A DNA stretch of 64,000 nucleotides from Gadus chalcogrammus. Taxonomy: Eukaryota > Chordata > Actinopteri > Gadiformes > Gadidae. A model generated the notes under the pieces. The model searched no databases, had not been told where the DNA came from, and saw only the letters and a program-made list of their open reading frames with translations. Position 1 is the first letter of the stretch, and each line of letters opens with the position of its first letter. The stretch lies in assembly GCF_026213295.1 (NCBI RefSeq), contig NC_079413.1, positions 24,755,602 to 24,819,601 on the forward strand, read 5' to 3'. This document shows, piece by piece, positions 36,773 to 49,421 of the stretch. The position numbers and the translations under genes were made by a program.

Positions 36773-36836
36773 GGTTAGGGTTAGGGAATAAGGCTAAAGG
36801 TTAAGGTTAGGGTTAGGTGGAGTTCCGTGTCCCATG
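35467..36836 (+). repeat. Subtelomeric unit 20, single-hairpin type
   Basis: Counterpart of unit 11. Hairpin 36571-36613. Confidence 0.93.
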
Positions 36837-37251
36837 GGTTAGGGTTAGGGTTAGGGTTAGGGTTAGGTTAAGAGCCATCTACCACTTTTTAAAAACGGCT
36901 TTTTTGAGCTAGTTCGAGAACGCAGCGGTTAGGGTTAGGGTTAGGGTTAGGGTTAGGTTAAGAGCCATCTACCACTTTTGAGGTTAGGGTTAGGGTTAGG
37001 GTTAGGGTTAGGGTTAGGGTTAGGGTTAGGGTTAGGGTTAGGTTAAGAGCCATCTACCACTTTTGAAAAACGGCATTTTTGAGCTAGTTCGAGAACCGAG
37101 TGGATCATGGGAATTCTTTTACCACCCAAGGATAGGTCTAGGCCCAGCGGACTTGCTTAAAAAATGTGGCGCCCCTGGCGTTTTTTTTGGGTTAGGGTTA
37201 GGGTTAGGGTTAGGGTTAGGGTTAGGGTTAGGTTAGGGTTAGGGTTAGGTT
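36837..37251 (+). repeat. ITS with 59, 23 and 147 bp truncated units
   Basis: Truncated starts at 36870-36928, 36960-36982 and 37045-37191, ending in GGG fused to TTAGGG. Confidence 0.92.
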
Positions 37252-37972
37252 AAGAGCCATCTACCACTTTTGAAAAACTGCATTTTTGAGCTAGTTCGAG
37301 AACGCAGAGGTGCATGGGAATTCGGCGACCACCCTGGGATAGGTCTAGGCCCAGCGGACTTGCTCAAAAAATGTGGCGCCCCTGGCGGTTTTTTTTGGGT
37401 ACTGCAATTTCGATTTTAAAGTTTAAAAGTGAAGCGTTTTTTTTTTTGAGCGGTGCATGGGAATTTGGGATAGTGCCAGTGGTAGCCCTTGGGCCCCTCT
37501 TTATACCCTATAAATTTGGAGCAATTTGGAGCCCCAAGTTTTAACATTGGACGACTTTTAAAATCGACCTCACGGGAGAAGGGGGAGGTGCATGGGATCA
37601 TGGTTGGGGTTGGGTGGTAGGATTTTATGAGGCCGACCTTTGTGCAAAATTTTGGCCACCTGGTGGCTTGTTTTGGTATAGAAAATGGGATTTTCATTTT
37701 TTTTTTTTTTTTTTTCTAAGTGTGGAGTCAACAAAATTTGTTAGTAAAAAAATAAGTTCCCACAGAAAGTGTCTAGGAGCACGTTTTAGGCCATTTCGAG
37801 TCTTTTTTTTTTTTTTTTTTTTTAATGTGAAAATTCATTCAATTTTTTTTTTTTTTTTTTTTTTTTAATTAGAATTTTTTTTATTTATTTTATTTATTTT
37901 TTTTTGAAATTTGAAAATTCAATTCAAATTTTGTTTGTTGTTGTTTTTCTAATTCGAATTTTGAAAATTCAT

Positions 37973-38005
<33 letters not shown>

Positions 38006-38535
38006 CAAGATGGCGCCGCCCATGGCTGCATTTCCCCCAAAACAGATTTCCCCCATTGACAATGCATGGAGAGGCGGTTATTGCACTTACTTGGTTTGGT
38101 GAAGTTGTTATTGCACTTACTTGGTTTGGTGAAGTTGTCTGGTAGTCGATCGGGTAGTCTGTGTTGGCTCAAGTCATGTCATGACCCATTCACTGGGTCA
38201 AATTGTTTGGGTTATGGTTTTTTTTTTTTTTTTTTTTTTTTTCTAACCCTTTTTTTTTTCTAACCCAGATTCTGATCCTGAATCTGCAGGAATTATGTTT
38301 CTAGCCCCTTCCTAGGCCGAGAAAATAACTTAAAACCAATCTTTTTTTTTTTTTTTTTTTTTTTAAGGGTTAGGTTGAGTAGAAGGCACTCAACCTTGTG
38401 CCGCGCAGCGGCACATGGGAGAGTGCCGAGAGAGTTAATCTTTTTTTTTTTTTTTTTAACCGGGCTCGGTCCGATCCTGGATCTGCAGGAATTATGTTTC
38501 TAGCCCCTTCCTAAGCCGAGAAAATAACTTAAAAC

Positions 38536-38569
<34 letters not shown>

Positions 38570-38607
38570 GGTTAGGGTTAGGGAATAAGGCTAAAGGTTA
38601 AGGTTAG
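37252..38607 (+). repeat. Subtelomeric unit 21, divergent subtype
   Basis: Counterpart of unit 12. Hairpin 38385-38427 with the same arm mismatch. (ATTAAG)n follows at 38608-38644. Confidence 0.9.
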
Positions 38608-38674
38608 GATTAAGATTAAGATTAAGATTAAGATTAAGATTAAGAGGGTTAGGGTTAGGGTTAGGGTTAGGGTA

Positions 38675-39117
38675 GGGGGTTTTAACCGAAGTGCACCCGG
38701 GTGCAGACCGTTTTCGGTGGATATCTTTTGACAGCAAGGTGCTAGAGAAACGGGAGGCAGACGCACCCCCCCCCAAAGGGAGGAGCAGCTTTCCAACGGT
38801 GCCAAGCCCGAGTCCGTGCGACCTTCACCTGCCGAGATATCGAGTCGGGCATCACATATGCTGCTGTCTGTAGCAGCTTTGCACAGCGAAATCCAAAGTG
38901 GGCTCCGTTGAGGTCCCCTCAGCAGCCACCAGATGGCAGAAGCGGCCCCTAACCGTCATCACGTGTTCGTTTATTATTATTTCGTTTATTATTATATTAT
39001 TTATTTATGCAAGTCAGGATGTAGTCTATGAATCTGGGTTAACCCTAACCCTTTTTTCTTTTCAAGATGGCGCCGCCCATGGCTGCTGTGAGCCCGACGT
39101 CATTTTCCCCCAAATAT
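38675..39117 (+). repeat. CTCF-consensus segment, copy B
   Basis: Appears identical in layout to 23952-24394: palindrome 38692-38705, CTCF core, and GGGTTAACCCTAACCC near 39036. Confidence 0.85.
38926..38939 (+). promoter_or_regulatory. CTCF-binding consensus, copy B
   Basis: CCACCAGATGGCAG, a full match to the CTCF core, unchanged from copy A. Confidence 0.7.
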
Positions 39118-39219
39118 AGGGTTAGGGTTAGGGTTAGGGTTAGGTTTGGGTTAGGGCGCTAGGGTTAGGGTTAGGGTTAGGGTTAGGGTTAGGGTTAGGG
39201 TTAGGGTTAGGGTTAGGGT
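39118..39219 (+). repeat. ITS with variant units
   Basis: Carries the same GTTTGGG and GGGCGCTAGGG interruptions as 24395-24496. Confidence 0.93.
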
Positions 39220-40472
39220 AAGAGCCATCTACCACTTTTGAAAAACGGCATTTTTGAGCTAGTTCGAGAACCGATTGGATCATGGGAATTATTTTACCAC
39301 CCACGGATAGGTCTAGGCCCAGCGGACTTGCTTAAAAAATGTGGCGCCCCTGGCGTTTTTTTTGGGTACTGCAATTTCGATTTTAAAGTTTAAAAGTGAA
39401 GCGTTTTTTTTTTTTTATTGGATCATGGGAATTCTGAATAGTGCCAGTGGTAGCCCTTGGTCCCCTCTACATCCCCTAGAAATTTGGAGCAATTTGGAGC
39501 CCCAAGTTTTAACATTGGACGACTTTTAAAATCGACCTCACGGGGGAAGGGGGTGGATCATGGGATCATGGTTGGGGTTGGGTTGTAGGATTTTATGAGG
39601 CCGACCTTTGTGCAAAATTTTGGCCACCTGGTGGCTTGTTTTGGTATAGAAAATCCCATTTTCATTTTTTTTTTTTTTCTTTTCTAAGTGTGGAGTCAAC
39701 AAAATGTGTTAGTAAAAAATAAGTTCCCACAGAAAGTGTCTAGGAGCACGTTTTAGGCCATTTCGGGTCTTTTTTTTTTTTTTTTTTTTTTAATTAGAAA
39801 ATTCATTATTTTTTTTTTTTTTTTGAATTTTTTTTAGAATTTTTTTTTTTTTTTTGAAATTCGAAAATTAAATTCAAATTTTGTTTGTTGTTGTTTTTCT
39901 AATTCGAATTTTGAAAATTCATTCAATTTTTTTTTTTTTTTTTTTTTTCAAGATGGCGCCGCCCATGGCTGCATTTCCCCCAAAACAGATTTCCCCCATT
40001 GACAATGCATGGAGAGGCGGTTATTGCACTTACTTGGTTTGGTGAAGTTGTTATTGCACTTACTTGGTTTGGTGAAGTTGTCTGGTAGTCGATCGGGTAG
40101 TCTGTGTTGGCTCAAGTCATGTCATGACCCATTCACTGGGTCAAATTGTTTGGGTTATGGTTTTTTTTTTTTTTTTTTTTTTTTTTATAACCCTTTTTTA
40201 GCTGGGTCCGATCCTGAATCTGCAGGAATTATGTTTCTAGCCCCTTCCTAGGCCGAGAAAATAACTTAAAACCAATTTTTTTTTTTTTTAAGGGTTAGGT
40301 TGAGTAGAAGGCACTCAACCATGTGCCGCTCCGCGGCACATGGGAGAGTGCCGAGAGAGTTCATCTTTTTTTTTTTTTTTTTTAACCCTTTTTTAGCTGG
40401 GCTCGGTCCGATCCTGAATCTGCAGGAATTATGTTTCTAGCCCCTTCCTAGGCCGAGAAAATAAATTAAAAC

Positions 40473-40503
<31 letters not shown>

Positions 40504-40614
40504 CTAACCCTTTTTTAGCTGGGCTCGGTCCGATCCTGAATCTGCAGGAATTATGTTTCTAGCCCCTTCCTAGGCCGAGAAAATAATTTAAAACCAATCT
40601 TTTTTTTTTTTTTT
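39220..40614 (+). repeat. Subtelomeric unit 22
   Basis: Counterpart of unit 13, with the TCC-loop hairpin at 40310-40352. Confidence 0.9.
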
Positions 40615-40776
40615 CCCCTCTTCATCCCCAAGAAATTTGGCGCCCCTAGTGGCAACTTTTTTTAACATGGGAAAACAGCTATAATCGACCTTACGGGAGC
40701 TGAGGGAGGGGCGTGGGAACAAGGTTCCTACGGTTGGTAGGTATTTATGAGGCGGACCTTTGTGCAAAATTTTGGG
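40615..40776 (+). repeat. Diverged fragment, copy B
   Basis: Same older-lineage fragment as 25891-26052. Confidence 0.75.
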
Positions 40777-41346
40777 TTAGGTAAATTGAAACAACTCATG
40801 GATCTCCCCACGTCGTCCGACGACTTCGCAGTTTGGGATAGAGATCCAAGGCAAGGCACTGGCCGGCGCTTGTTATTCATGGTCTTAATGTCCTCATATG
40901 CTTTGACCCGTTCTTTAGAATGAGCTTTCGTTTTTCCAGTTTGGATTTTTCCAGGTTGATGCGTTATTCGTATTGTAGTTTGGTTATTTAATATTGGAAT
41001 TTATTCAATGTTTTTTTTGTGCGGCAGATTTTATTTTTTGTTTTAAAGTTTTGGTTTATATTATATTTGTAGAATCCCTTCAAGAATTGCAGGACATGTC
41101 ATCAGTTGTGGTCCTCAGGATCATCGAGTGTTTCGGCCGTTATCACAAGACACTCTCACCCAAGGGAGGCCCTCCCGAGGTCGATCAACTCCCGGGAATG
41201 TCCTATAACTCCTCAAGAACTTCTTCCTTTTTATAAGGTTTGTTTGGTTGGTGTTAAAATAGGGAAGATTTTTCCTTTTAGTGTTACTCGGTTGGTCTTT
41301 AGGAGAGGATAGATATTTCCTTTGTTTGTTCGGTTGGTGTTAAGAT
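40777..41346 (+). other. Unique segment with exon-like stretch, copy B
   Basis: Matches 26053-26622, including the 165 bp exon-like stretch (about 41073-41237). Its conservation with copy A reflects recent duplication rather than selection. Confidence 0.45.
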
Positions 41347-41617
41347 GGGATAGCCACTCGGGTTAAGGTTAGGGAATAAGGCTAAAGGTTAAGGTTAGGA
41401 TTTCGATAAGTGGTAGGAATAGCCACTCGGGTTAAGGTTAGGGAATAAGGCTAAAAGGTTAAGGTCAGGATTTAGATAAGTGGTAGGGATAGCCACTCGG
41501 GTTAAGGTTAGGGAATAAGGCTAAAAGGTTAAGGTCAGGATTTAGATAAGTGGTAGGGATAGCCACTCGGGTTAAGGTTAGGATTTAGATTTAGATAAGT
41601 GGTAGGGATGAAGTCTA
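41347..41617 (+). repeat. 70 bp minisatellite, copy B
   Basis: Four units, as at 26623. Confidence 0.9.
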
Positions 41618-41869
41618 AGGGTTAGGGTTAGGGTTAGGGTTAGGGTTAGGGTTAGGTTAAGAGCCATCTACCACTTTTGAAAAACGGCATTTTTGAGCTA
41701 GTTCGAGAACGCAGCGGTGCATGGGAATTCGGCGACCACCCTGGTATAGGTCTAGGCCCAGCGGACTTGCTCAAAAAATGTGGCGCCCCTGGCGGTTTTT
41801 TTGGGTACTGCAATTTCGATTTAGGGTTAGGGTTAGGGTTAGGGTTAGGGTTAGGGTTAGGGTTAGGTT
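41618..41869 (+). repeat. ITS, partial unit, ITS
   Basis: The partial unit 41659-41822 is cut at CGATTT, fused to AGGG, as at 26935-27098. Confidence 0.9.
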
Positions 41870-42476
41870 AAGAGCCATCTACCACTTTTGAAAAACGGCA
41901 TTTTTGAGCTAGTTCGAGAACCGAGTGGATCATGGGAATTCTTTTACCACCCAAGGATAGGTCTAGGCCCAGCGGACTTGCTTAAAAAATGTGGCGCCCC
42001 TGGCGTTTTTTTTTGGGTACTGCAATTTCGATTTTAAAGTTTAAAAGTGAAGCGTTTTTTTTTTTTTATTGGATCATGGGAATTCTGAATAGTGCCAGTG
42101 GTAGCCCTTGGTCCCTTCTACATCCCCTAGAAATTTGGAGCAATTTGGAGCCCCAAGTTTTAACATTGGACGACTTTTAAAATCGACCTCACGGGGGAAG
42201 GGGGTGGATCATGGGATCATGGTTGGGGTTGGGTGGTAGGATTTTATGAGGCCGACCTTTGTGCAAAATTTTGGCCACCTGGTGGCTTGTTTTGGTATAG
42301 AAAATGGGATTTTCATTTTTTTTTTTTTTTTTCTAAGTGTGGAGTCAAGAAAATTTGTTAGTAAAAAAATAAGTTCCCACAGAAAGTGTCTAGGAGCACG
42401 TTTTAGGCCATTTCGAGTCTTTTTTTTTTTAATGTGAAAATTCATTAAATTTTTTTTTTTTTTTTTTTTTTTTAAG

Positions 42477-42510
<34 letters not shown>

Positions 42511-43135
42511 AAATTTGAAAATTCAAATTTTGTTTGTTGTTGTTTTTCTAATTCGAATTTTGAAAATTCATTCAATTTTTTTTTTTTTTTTTTTTTCAAG
42601 ATGGCGCCGCCCATGGCTGCATTTCCCCCAAAACAGATTTCCCCCATTGACAATGCATGGAGAGGCGGTTATTGCACTTACTTGGTTTGGTGAAGTTGTT
42701 ATTGCACTTACTTGGTTTGGTGAAGTTGTCTGGTAGTCGATCGGGTAGTCTGTGTTGGCTCAAGTCATGTCATGACCCATTCACTGGGTCAAATTGTTTG
42801 GGTTATGGTTTCTTTTTTTTTTTTTTTTTTTTTTTCTAACCCTTTTTTAGCTGGGCTCGGTCCGATCCTGAATCTGCAGGAATTATGTTTCTAACCCCTT
42901 CCTAGGCCGAGAAAATAACTTAAAACCAATATATTTTTTTTTTTTTTTTTTTAAGGGTTAGGTTGAGTAGAGGGCACTCAACCATGTGCCGCGCAGCGGC
43001 ACATGGGAGAGTGCCGAGAGAGTTAATCTTTTTTTTTTTTTTTTTTAACCCTTTTTTAGCTGGGCTCGGTCCGATCCTGAATCTGCAGGAATTAGGTTTC
43101 TAGCCCCTTCCTAGGCCGAGAAAATAACTTAAAAC

Positions 43136-43174
<39 letters not shown>

Positions 43175-43238
43175 GGTTAGGGTTAGGGAATAAGGCTAAA
43201 GGTTAAGGTTAGGGTTAGGTGGAGTTCCGTGTCCCATG
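41870..43238 (+). repeat. Subtelomeric unit 23, single-hairpin type
   Basis: Counterpart of unit 14. Hairpin 42973-43015. Confidence 0.92.
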
Positions 43239-43648
43239 GGTTAGGGTTAGGGTTAGGGTTAGGGTTAGGTTAAGAGCCATCTACCACTTTTTAAAAACGG
43301 CTTTTTTGAGCTAGTTCGAGAACGCAGCGGTTAGGGTTAGGGTTAGGGTTAGGGTTAGGGTTAGGTTAAGAGCCATCTACCACTTTTGAGGTTAGGGTTA
43401 GGGTTAGGGTTAGGGTTAGGGTTAGGGTTAGGGTTAGGTTAAGAGCCATCTACCACTTTTGAAAAACGGCATTTTTGAGCTAGTTCGAGAACCGAGTGGA
43501 TCATGGGAATTCTTTTACCACCCAAGGATAGGTCTAGGCCCAGCGGACTTGCTTAAAAAATGTGGCGCCCCTGGCGTTTTTTTTGGGTTAGGGTTAGGGT
43601 TAGGGTTAGGGTTAGGGTTAGGGTTAGGGTTAGGGTTAGGGTTAGGGT
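43239..43648 (+). repeat. ITS with 59, 23 and 147 bp truncated units
   Basis: Truncated starts at 43272-43330, 43368-43390 and 43441-43587. ITS 43588-43648 is about two TTAGGG longer than its copy-A counterpart. Confidence 0.92.
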
Positions 43649-44253
43649 AAGAGCCATCTACCACTTTTGAAAAACGGCATTTTTGAGCTAGTTCGAGAAC
43701 CGAGTGGATCATGGGAATTCTTTTACCACCCAAGGATAGGTCTAGGCCCAGCGGACTTGCTTAAAAAATGTGGCGCCCCTGGCGTTTTTTTTGGGTACTG
43801 CAATTTCGATTTTAAAGTTTAAAAGTGAAGCGTTTTTTTTTTTTATTGGATCATGGGAATTCTGAATAGTGCCAGTGGTAGCCCTTGGTCCCTTCTACAT
43901 CCCCTAGAAATTTGGAGCAATTTGGAGCCCCAAGTTTTAACATTGGACGACTTTTAAAATCGACCTCACGGGGGAAGGGGGTGGATCATGGGATCATGGT
44001 TGGGGTTGGGTGGTAGGATTTTATGAGGCCGACCTTTGTGCAAAATTTTGGCCACCTGGTGGCTTGTTTTGGTATAGAAAATGGGATTTTCATTTTTTTT
44101 TTTTTTTTTTCTAAGTGTGGAGTCAAGAAAATTTGTTAGTAAAAAAATAAGTTCCCACAGAAAGTGTCTAGGAGCACGTTTTAGGCCATTTCGAGTCTTT
44201 TTTTTTTTAATGTGAAAATTCATTAAATTTTTTTTTTTTTTTTTTTTTTTTAA

Positions 44254-44292
<39 letters not shown>

Positions 44293-44916
44293 AAATTTGA
44301 AAATTCAAATTTTGTTTGTTGTTGTTTTTCTAATTCGAATTTTGAAAATTCATTCAATTTTTTTTTTTTTTTTTTTTCAAGATGGCGCCGCCCATGGCTG
44401 CATTTCCCCCAAAACAGATTTCCCCCATTGACAATGCATGGAGAGGCGGTTATTGCACTTACTTGGTTTGGTGAAGTTGTTATTGCACTTACTTGGTTTG
44501 GTGAAGTTGTCTGGTAGTCGATCGGGTAGTCTGTGTTGGCTCAAGTCATGTCATGACCCATTCACTGGGTCAAATTGTTTGGGTTATGGTTTCTTTTTTT
44601 TTTTTTTTTTTTTTTTTCTAACCCTTTTTTAGCTGGGCTCGGTCCGATCCTGAATCTGCAGGAATTATGTTTCTAACCCCTTCCTAGGCCGAGAAAATAA
44701 CTTAAAACCAATATATTTTTTTTTTTTTTTTTAAGGGTTAGGTTGAGTAGAGGGCACTCAACCATGTGCCGCGCAGCGGCACATGGGAGAGTGCCGAGAG
44801 AGTTAATCTTTTTTTTTTTTTTTTTTTAACCCTTTTTTAGCTGGGCTCGGTCCGATCCTGAATCTGCAGGAATTAGGTTTCTAGCCCCTTCCTAGGCCGA
44901 GAAAATAACTTAAAAC

Positions 44917-44955
<39 letters not shown>

Positions 44956-45019
44956 GGTTAGGGTTAGGGAATAAGGCTAAAGGTTAAGGTTAGGGTTAGG
45001 TGGAGTTCCGTGTCCCATG
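43649..45019 (+). repeat. Subtelomeric unit 24, single-hairpin type
   Basis: Hairpin 44753-44795. Starts after the TTAGGGTAAGAGCC junction variant. Confidence 0.92.
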
Positions 45020-45221
45020 GGTTAGGGTTAGGGTTAGGGTTAGGGTTAGGTTAAGAGCCATCTACCACTTTTTAAAAACGGCTTTTTTGAGCTAGTTCGA
45101 GAACGCAGCGGTTAGGGTTAGGGTTAGGGTTAGGGTTAGGGTTAGGTTAAGAGCCATCTACCACTTTTGAGGTTAGGGTTAGGGTTAGGGTTAGGGTTAG
45201 GGTTAGGGTTAGGGTTAGGTT
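45020..45221 (+). repeat. ITS with two mini-units
   Basis: 59 bp (45053-45111) and 23 bp (45149-45171) truncated starts. Confidence 0.92.
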
Positions 45222-45828
45222 AAGAGCCATCTACCACTTTTGAAAAACGGCATTTTTGAGCTAGTTCGAGAACCGAGTGGATCATGGGAATTCTTTTACC
45301 ACCCAAGGATAGGTCTAGGCCCAGCGGACTTGCTTAAAAAATGTGGCGCCCCTGGCGTTTTTTTTGGGTACTGCAATTTCGATTTTAAAGTTTAAAAGTG
45401 AAGCGTTTTTTTTTTTTATTGGATCATGGGAATTCTGAATAGTGCCAGTGGTAGCCCTTGGTCCCTTCTACATCCCCTAGAAATTTGGAGCAATTTGGAG
45501 CCCCAAGTTTTAACATTGGACGACTTTTAAAATCGACCTCACGGGGGAAGGGGGTGGATCATGGGATCATGGTTGGGGTTGGGTGGTAGGATTTTATGAG
45601 GCCGACCTTTGTGCAAAATTTTGGCCACCTGGTGGCTTGTTTTGGTATAGAAAATGGGATTTTCATTTTTTTTTTTTTTTTTTTCTAAGTGTGGAGTCAA
45701 GAAAATTTGTTAGTAAAAAAATAAGTTCCCACAGAAAGTGTCTAGGAGCACGTTTTAGGCCATTTCGAGTCTTTTTTTTTTTAATGTGAAAATTCATTAA
45801 ATTTTTTTTTTTTTTTTTTTTTTTTTAA

Positions 45829-45864
<36 letters not shown>

Positions 45865-46491
45865 AAATTTGAAAATTCAAATTTTGTTTGTTGTTGTTTT
45901 TCTAATTCGAATTTTGAAAATTCATTCAATTTTTTTTTTTTTTTTTTTTTCAAGATGGCGCCGCCCATGGCTGCATTTCCCCCAAAACAGATTTCCCCCA
46001 TTGACAATGCATGGAGAGGCGGTTATTGCACTTACTTGGTTTGGTGAAGTTGTTATTGCACTTACTTGGTTTGGTGAAGTTGTCTGGTAGTCGATCGGGT
46101 AGTCTGTGTTGGCTCAAGTCATGTCATGACCCATTCACTGGGTCAAATTGTTTGGGTTATGGTTTCTTTTTTTTTTTTTTTTTTTTTTTTTCTAACCCTT
46201 TTTTAGCTGGGCTCGGTCCGATCCTGAATCTGCAGGAATTATGTTTCTAACCCCTTCCTAGGCCGAGAAAATAACTTAAAACCAATATATATATTTTTTT
46301 TTTTTTTTAAGGGTTAGGTTGAGTAGAGGGCACTCAACCATGTGCCGCGCAGCGGCACATGGGAGAGTGCCGAGAGAGTTAATCTTTTTTTTTTTTTTTT
46401 TTAACCCTTTTTTAGCTGGGCTCGGTCCGATCCTGAATCTGCAGGAATTAGGTTTCTAGCCCCTTCCTAGGCCGAGAAAATAACTTAAAAC

Positions 46492-46528
<37 letters not shown>

Positions 46529-46592
46529 GGTTAGGGTTAGGGAATAAGGCTAAAGGTTAAGGTTAGGGTTAGGTGGAGTTCCGTGTCCCATG
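45222..46592 (+). repeat. Subtelomeric unit 25, single-hairpin type
   Basis: Hairpin 46329-46371; CCCATG end. Confidence 0.92.
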
Positions 46593-47014
46593 GGTTAGGG
46601 TTAGGGTTAGGGTTAGGGTTAGGTTAAGAGCCATCTACCACTTTTTAAAAACGGCTTTTTTGAGCTAGTTCGAGAACGCAGCGGTTAGGGTTAGGGTTAG
46701 GGTTAGGGTTAGGTTAAGAGCCATCTACCACTTTTGAGGTTAGGGTTAGGGTTAGGGTTAGGGTTAGGGTTAGGGTTAGGGTTAGGGTTAGGGTTAGGTT
46801 AAGAGCCATCTACCACTTTTGAAAAACGGCATTTTTGAGCTAGTTCGAGAACCGAGTGGATCATGGGAATTCTTTTACCACCCAAGGATAGGTCTAGGCC
46901 CAGCGGACTTGCTTAAAAAATGTGGCGCCCCTGGCGTTTTTTTTTGGGTTAGGGTTAGGGTTAGGGTTAGGGTTAGGGTTAGGGTTAGGGTTAGGTTAGG
47001 GTTAGGGTTAGGTT
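46593..47014 (+). repeat. ITS with 59, 23 and 148 bp truncated units
   Basis: Truncated starts at 46626-46684, 46716-46738 and 46801-46948. Confidence 0.92.
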
Positions 47015-47736
47015 AAGAGCCATCTACCACTTTTGAAAAACTGCATTTTTGAGCTAGTTCGAGAACGCAGAGGTGCATGGGAATTCGGCGACCACCCTGG
47101 GATAGGTCTAGGCCCAGCGGACTTGCTCAAAAAATGTGGCGCCCCTGGCGGTTTTTTTTGGGTACTGCAATTTCGATTTTAAAGTTTAAAAGTGAAGCGT
47201 TTTTTTTTTTTGAGCGGTGCATGGGAATTTGGGATAGTGCCAGTGGTAGCCCTTGGGCCCCTCTTTATACCCTATAAATTTGGAGCAATTTGGAGCCCCA
47301 AGTTTTAACATTGGACGACTTTTAAAATCGACCTCACGGGAGAAGGGGGAGGTGCATGGGATCATGGTTGGGGTTGGGTGGTAGGATTTTATGAGGCCGA
47401 CCTTTGTGCAAAATTTTGGCCACCTGGTGGCTTGTTTTGGTATAGAAAATGGGATTTTCATTTTTTTTTTTTTTTTTTTCTAAGTGTGGAGTCAACAAAA
47501 TTTGTTAGTAAAAAAATAAGTTCCCACAGAAAGTGTCTAGGAGCACGTTTTAGGCCATTTCGAGTCTTTTTTTTTTTTTTTTTTTTTAATGTGAAAATTC
47601 ATTCAATTTTTTTTTTTTTTTTTTTTTTTTAATTAGAATTTTTTTTATTTATTTTATTTATTTTTTTTTGAAATTTGAAAATTCAATTCAAATTTTGTTT
47701 GTTGTTGTTTTTCTAATTCGAATTTTGAAAATTCAT

Positions 47737-47769
<33 letters not shown>

Positions 47770-48304
47770 CAAGATGGCGCCGCCCATGGCTGCATTTCCC
47801 CCAAAACAGATTTCCCCCATTGACAATGCATGGAGAGGCGGTTATTGCACTTACTTGGTTTGGTGAAGTTGTTATTGCACTTACTTGGTTTGGTGAAGTT
47901 GTCTGGTAGTCGATCGGGTAGTCTGTGTTGGCTCAAGTCATGTCATGACCCATTCACTGGGTCAAATTGTTTGGGTTATGGTTTTTTTTTTTTTTTTTTT
48001 TTTTTTTCTAACCCTTTTTTTTTTCTAACCCAGATTCTGATCCTGAATCTGCAGGAATTATGTTTCTAGCCCCTTCCTAGGCCGAGAAAATAACTTAAAA
48101 CCAATCTTTTTTTTTTTTTTTTTTTTTTTTTTAAGGGTTAGGTTGAGTAGAAGGCACTCAACCTTGTGCCGCGCAGCGGCACATGGGAGAGTGCCGAGAG
48201 AGTTAATCTTTTTTTTTTTTTTTTTTAACCGGGCTCGGTCCGATCCTGGATCTGCAGGAATTATGTTTCTAGCCCCTTCCTAAGCCGAGAAAATAACTTA
48301 AAAC

Positions 48305-48340
<36 letters not shown>

Positions 48341-48377
48341 GGTTACGGTTAGGGAATAAGGCTAAAGGTTAAGGTTA
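47015..48377 (+). repeat. Subtelomeric unit 26, divergent subtype
   Basis: Counterpart of unit 12. Hairpin 48153-48195. (ATTAAG)n follows to about 48416, with the small differences GGGTTACGG and AAGATGGG. Confidence 0.9.
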
Positions 48378-48446
48378 GGATTAAGATTAAGATTAAGATT
48401 AAGATTAAGATTAAGATGGGTTAGGGTTAGGGTTAGGGTTAGGGTA

Positions 48447-48889
48447 GGGGGTTTTAACCGAAGTGCACCCGGGTGCAGACCGTTTTCGGTGGATATCTTT
48501 TGACAGCAAGGTGCTAGAGAAACGGGAGGCAGACGCACCCCCCCCCAAAGGGAGGAGCAGCTTTCCAACGGTGCCAAGCCCGAGTCCGTGCGACCTTCAC
48601 CTGCCGAGATATCGAGTCGGGCATCACATATGCTGCTGTCTGTAGCAGCTTTGCACAGCGAAATCCAAAGTGGGCTCCGTTGAGGTCCCCTCAGCAGCCA
48701 CCAGATGGCAGAAGCGGCCCCTAACCGTCATCACGTGTTCGTTTATTATTATTTCGTTTATTATTATATTATTTATTTATGCAAGTCAGGATGTAGTCTA
48801 TGAATCTGGGTTAACCCTAACCCTTTTTTCTTTTCAAGATGGCGCCGCCCATGGCTGCTGTGAGCCCGACGTCATTTTCCCCCAAATAT
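48447..48889 (+). repeat. CTCF-consensus segment, copy C
   Basis: Third copy of the island at 23952. Palindrome 48464-48477; GGGTTAACCCTAACCC 48808-48823. Confidence 0.85.
48698..48711 (+). promoter_or_regulatory. CTCF-binding consensus, copy C
   Basis: CCACCAGATGGCAG, identical to the other two copies. Confidence 0.7.
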
Positions 48890-48991
48890 AGGGTTAGGGT
48901 TAGGGTTAGGGTTAGGTTTGGGTTAGGGCGCTAGGGTTAGGGTTAGGGTTAGGGTTAGGGTTAGGGTTAGGGTTAGGGTTAGGGTTAGGGT
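48890..48991 (+). repeat. ITS with variant units
   Basis: Same interruptions as 24395 and 39118. Confidence 0.93.
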
Positions 48992-49324
48992 AAGAGCCAT
49001 CTACCACTTTTGAAAAACGGCATTTTTGAGCTAGTTCGAGAACCGATTGGATCATGGGAATTATTTTACCACCCACGGATAGGTCTAGGCCCAGCGGACT
49101 TGCTTAAAAAATGTGGCGCCCCTGGCGTTTTTTTTGGGTACTGCAATTTCGATTTTAAAGTTTAAAAGTGAAGCGTTTTTTTTTTTTATTGGATCATGGG
49201 AATTCTGAATAGTGCCAGTGGTAGCCCTTGGTCCCCTCTACATCCCCTAGAAATTTGGAGCAATTTGGAGCCCCAAGTTTTAACATTGGACGACTTTTAA
49301 AATCGACCTCACGGGGGAAGGGGG
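48992..49324 (+). repeat. Subtelomeric unit 27, truncated
   Basis: First 333 bp of a unit-13-type body, cut at GGGGG and followed by the 97 bp ITS 49325-49421. Confidence 0.93.
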
Positions 49325-49421
49325 TTAGGGTTAGGGTTAGGGTTAGGGTTAGGGTTAGGGTTAGGGTTAGGGTTAGGGTTAGGGTTAGGGTTAGGGTTAG
49401 GGTTAGGGTTAGGGTTAGGTT
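49325..49421 (+). repeat. Interstitial telomeric array at a truncation scar
   Basis: About 16 perfect TTAGGG units directly after the truncated unit 27. Confidence 0.95.

Larger units (their letters stand above)
33895..43648 (+). repeat. Macro-repeat copy B (about 9.75 kb)
   Basis: Part-for-part match to 19158-28914. Copy C follows directly at 43649, so B and C form a head-to-tail pair with a period of 9,754 bp. Point differences are few, which suggests recent duplication or continuing gene conversion. Confidence 0.9.
43649..49324 (+). repeat. Macro-repeat copy C, right-truncated
   Basis: Matches copy A from 19158 to within unit 13, then stops at GGGGGAAGGGGG and passes into TTAGGG. The intact unit reads GGGGGTGGATC, so the junction shares GGGT with the telomere repeat. 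Confidence 0.9.
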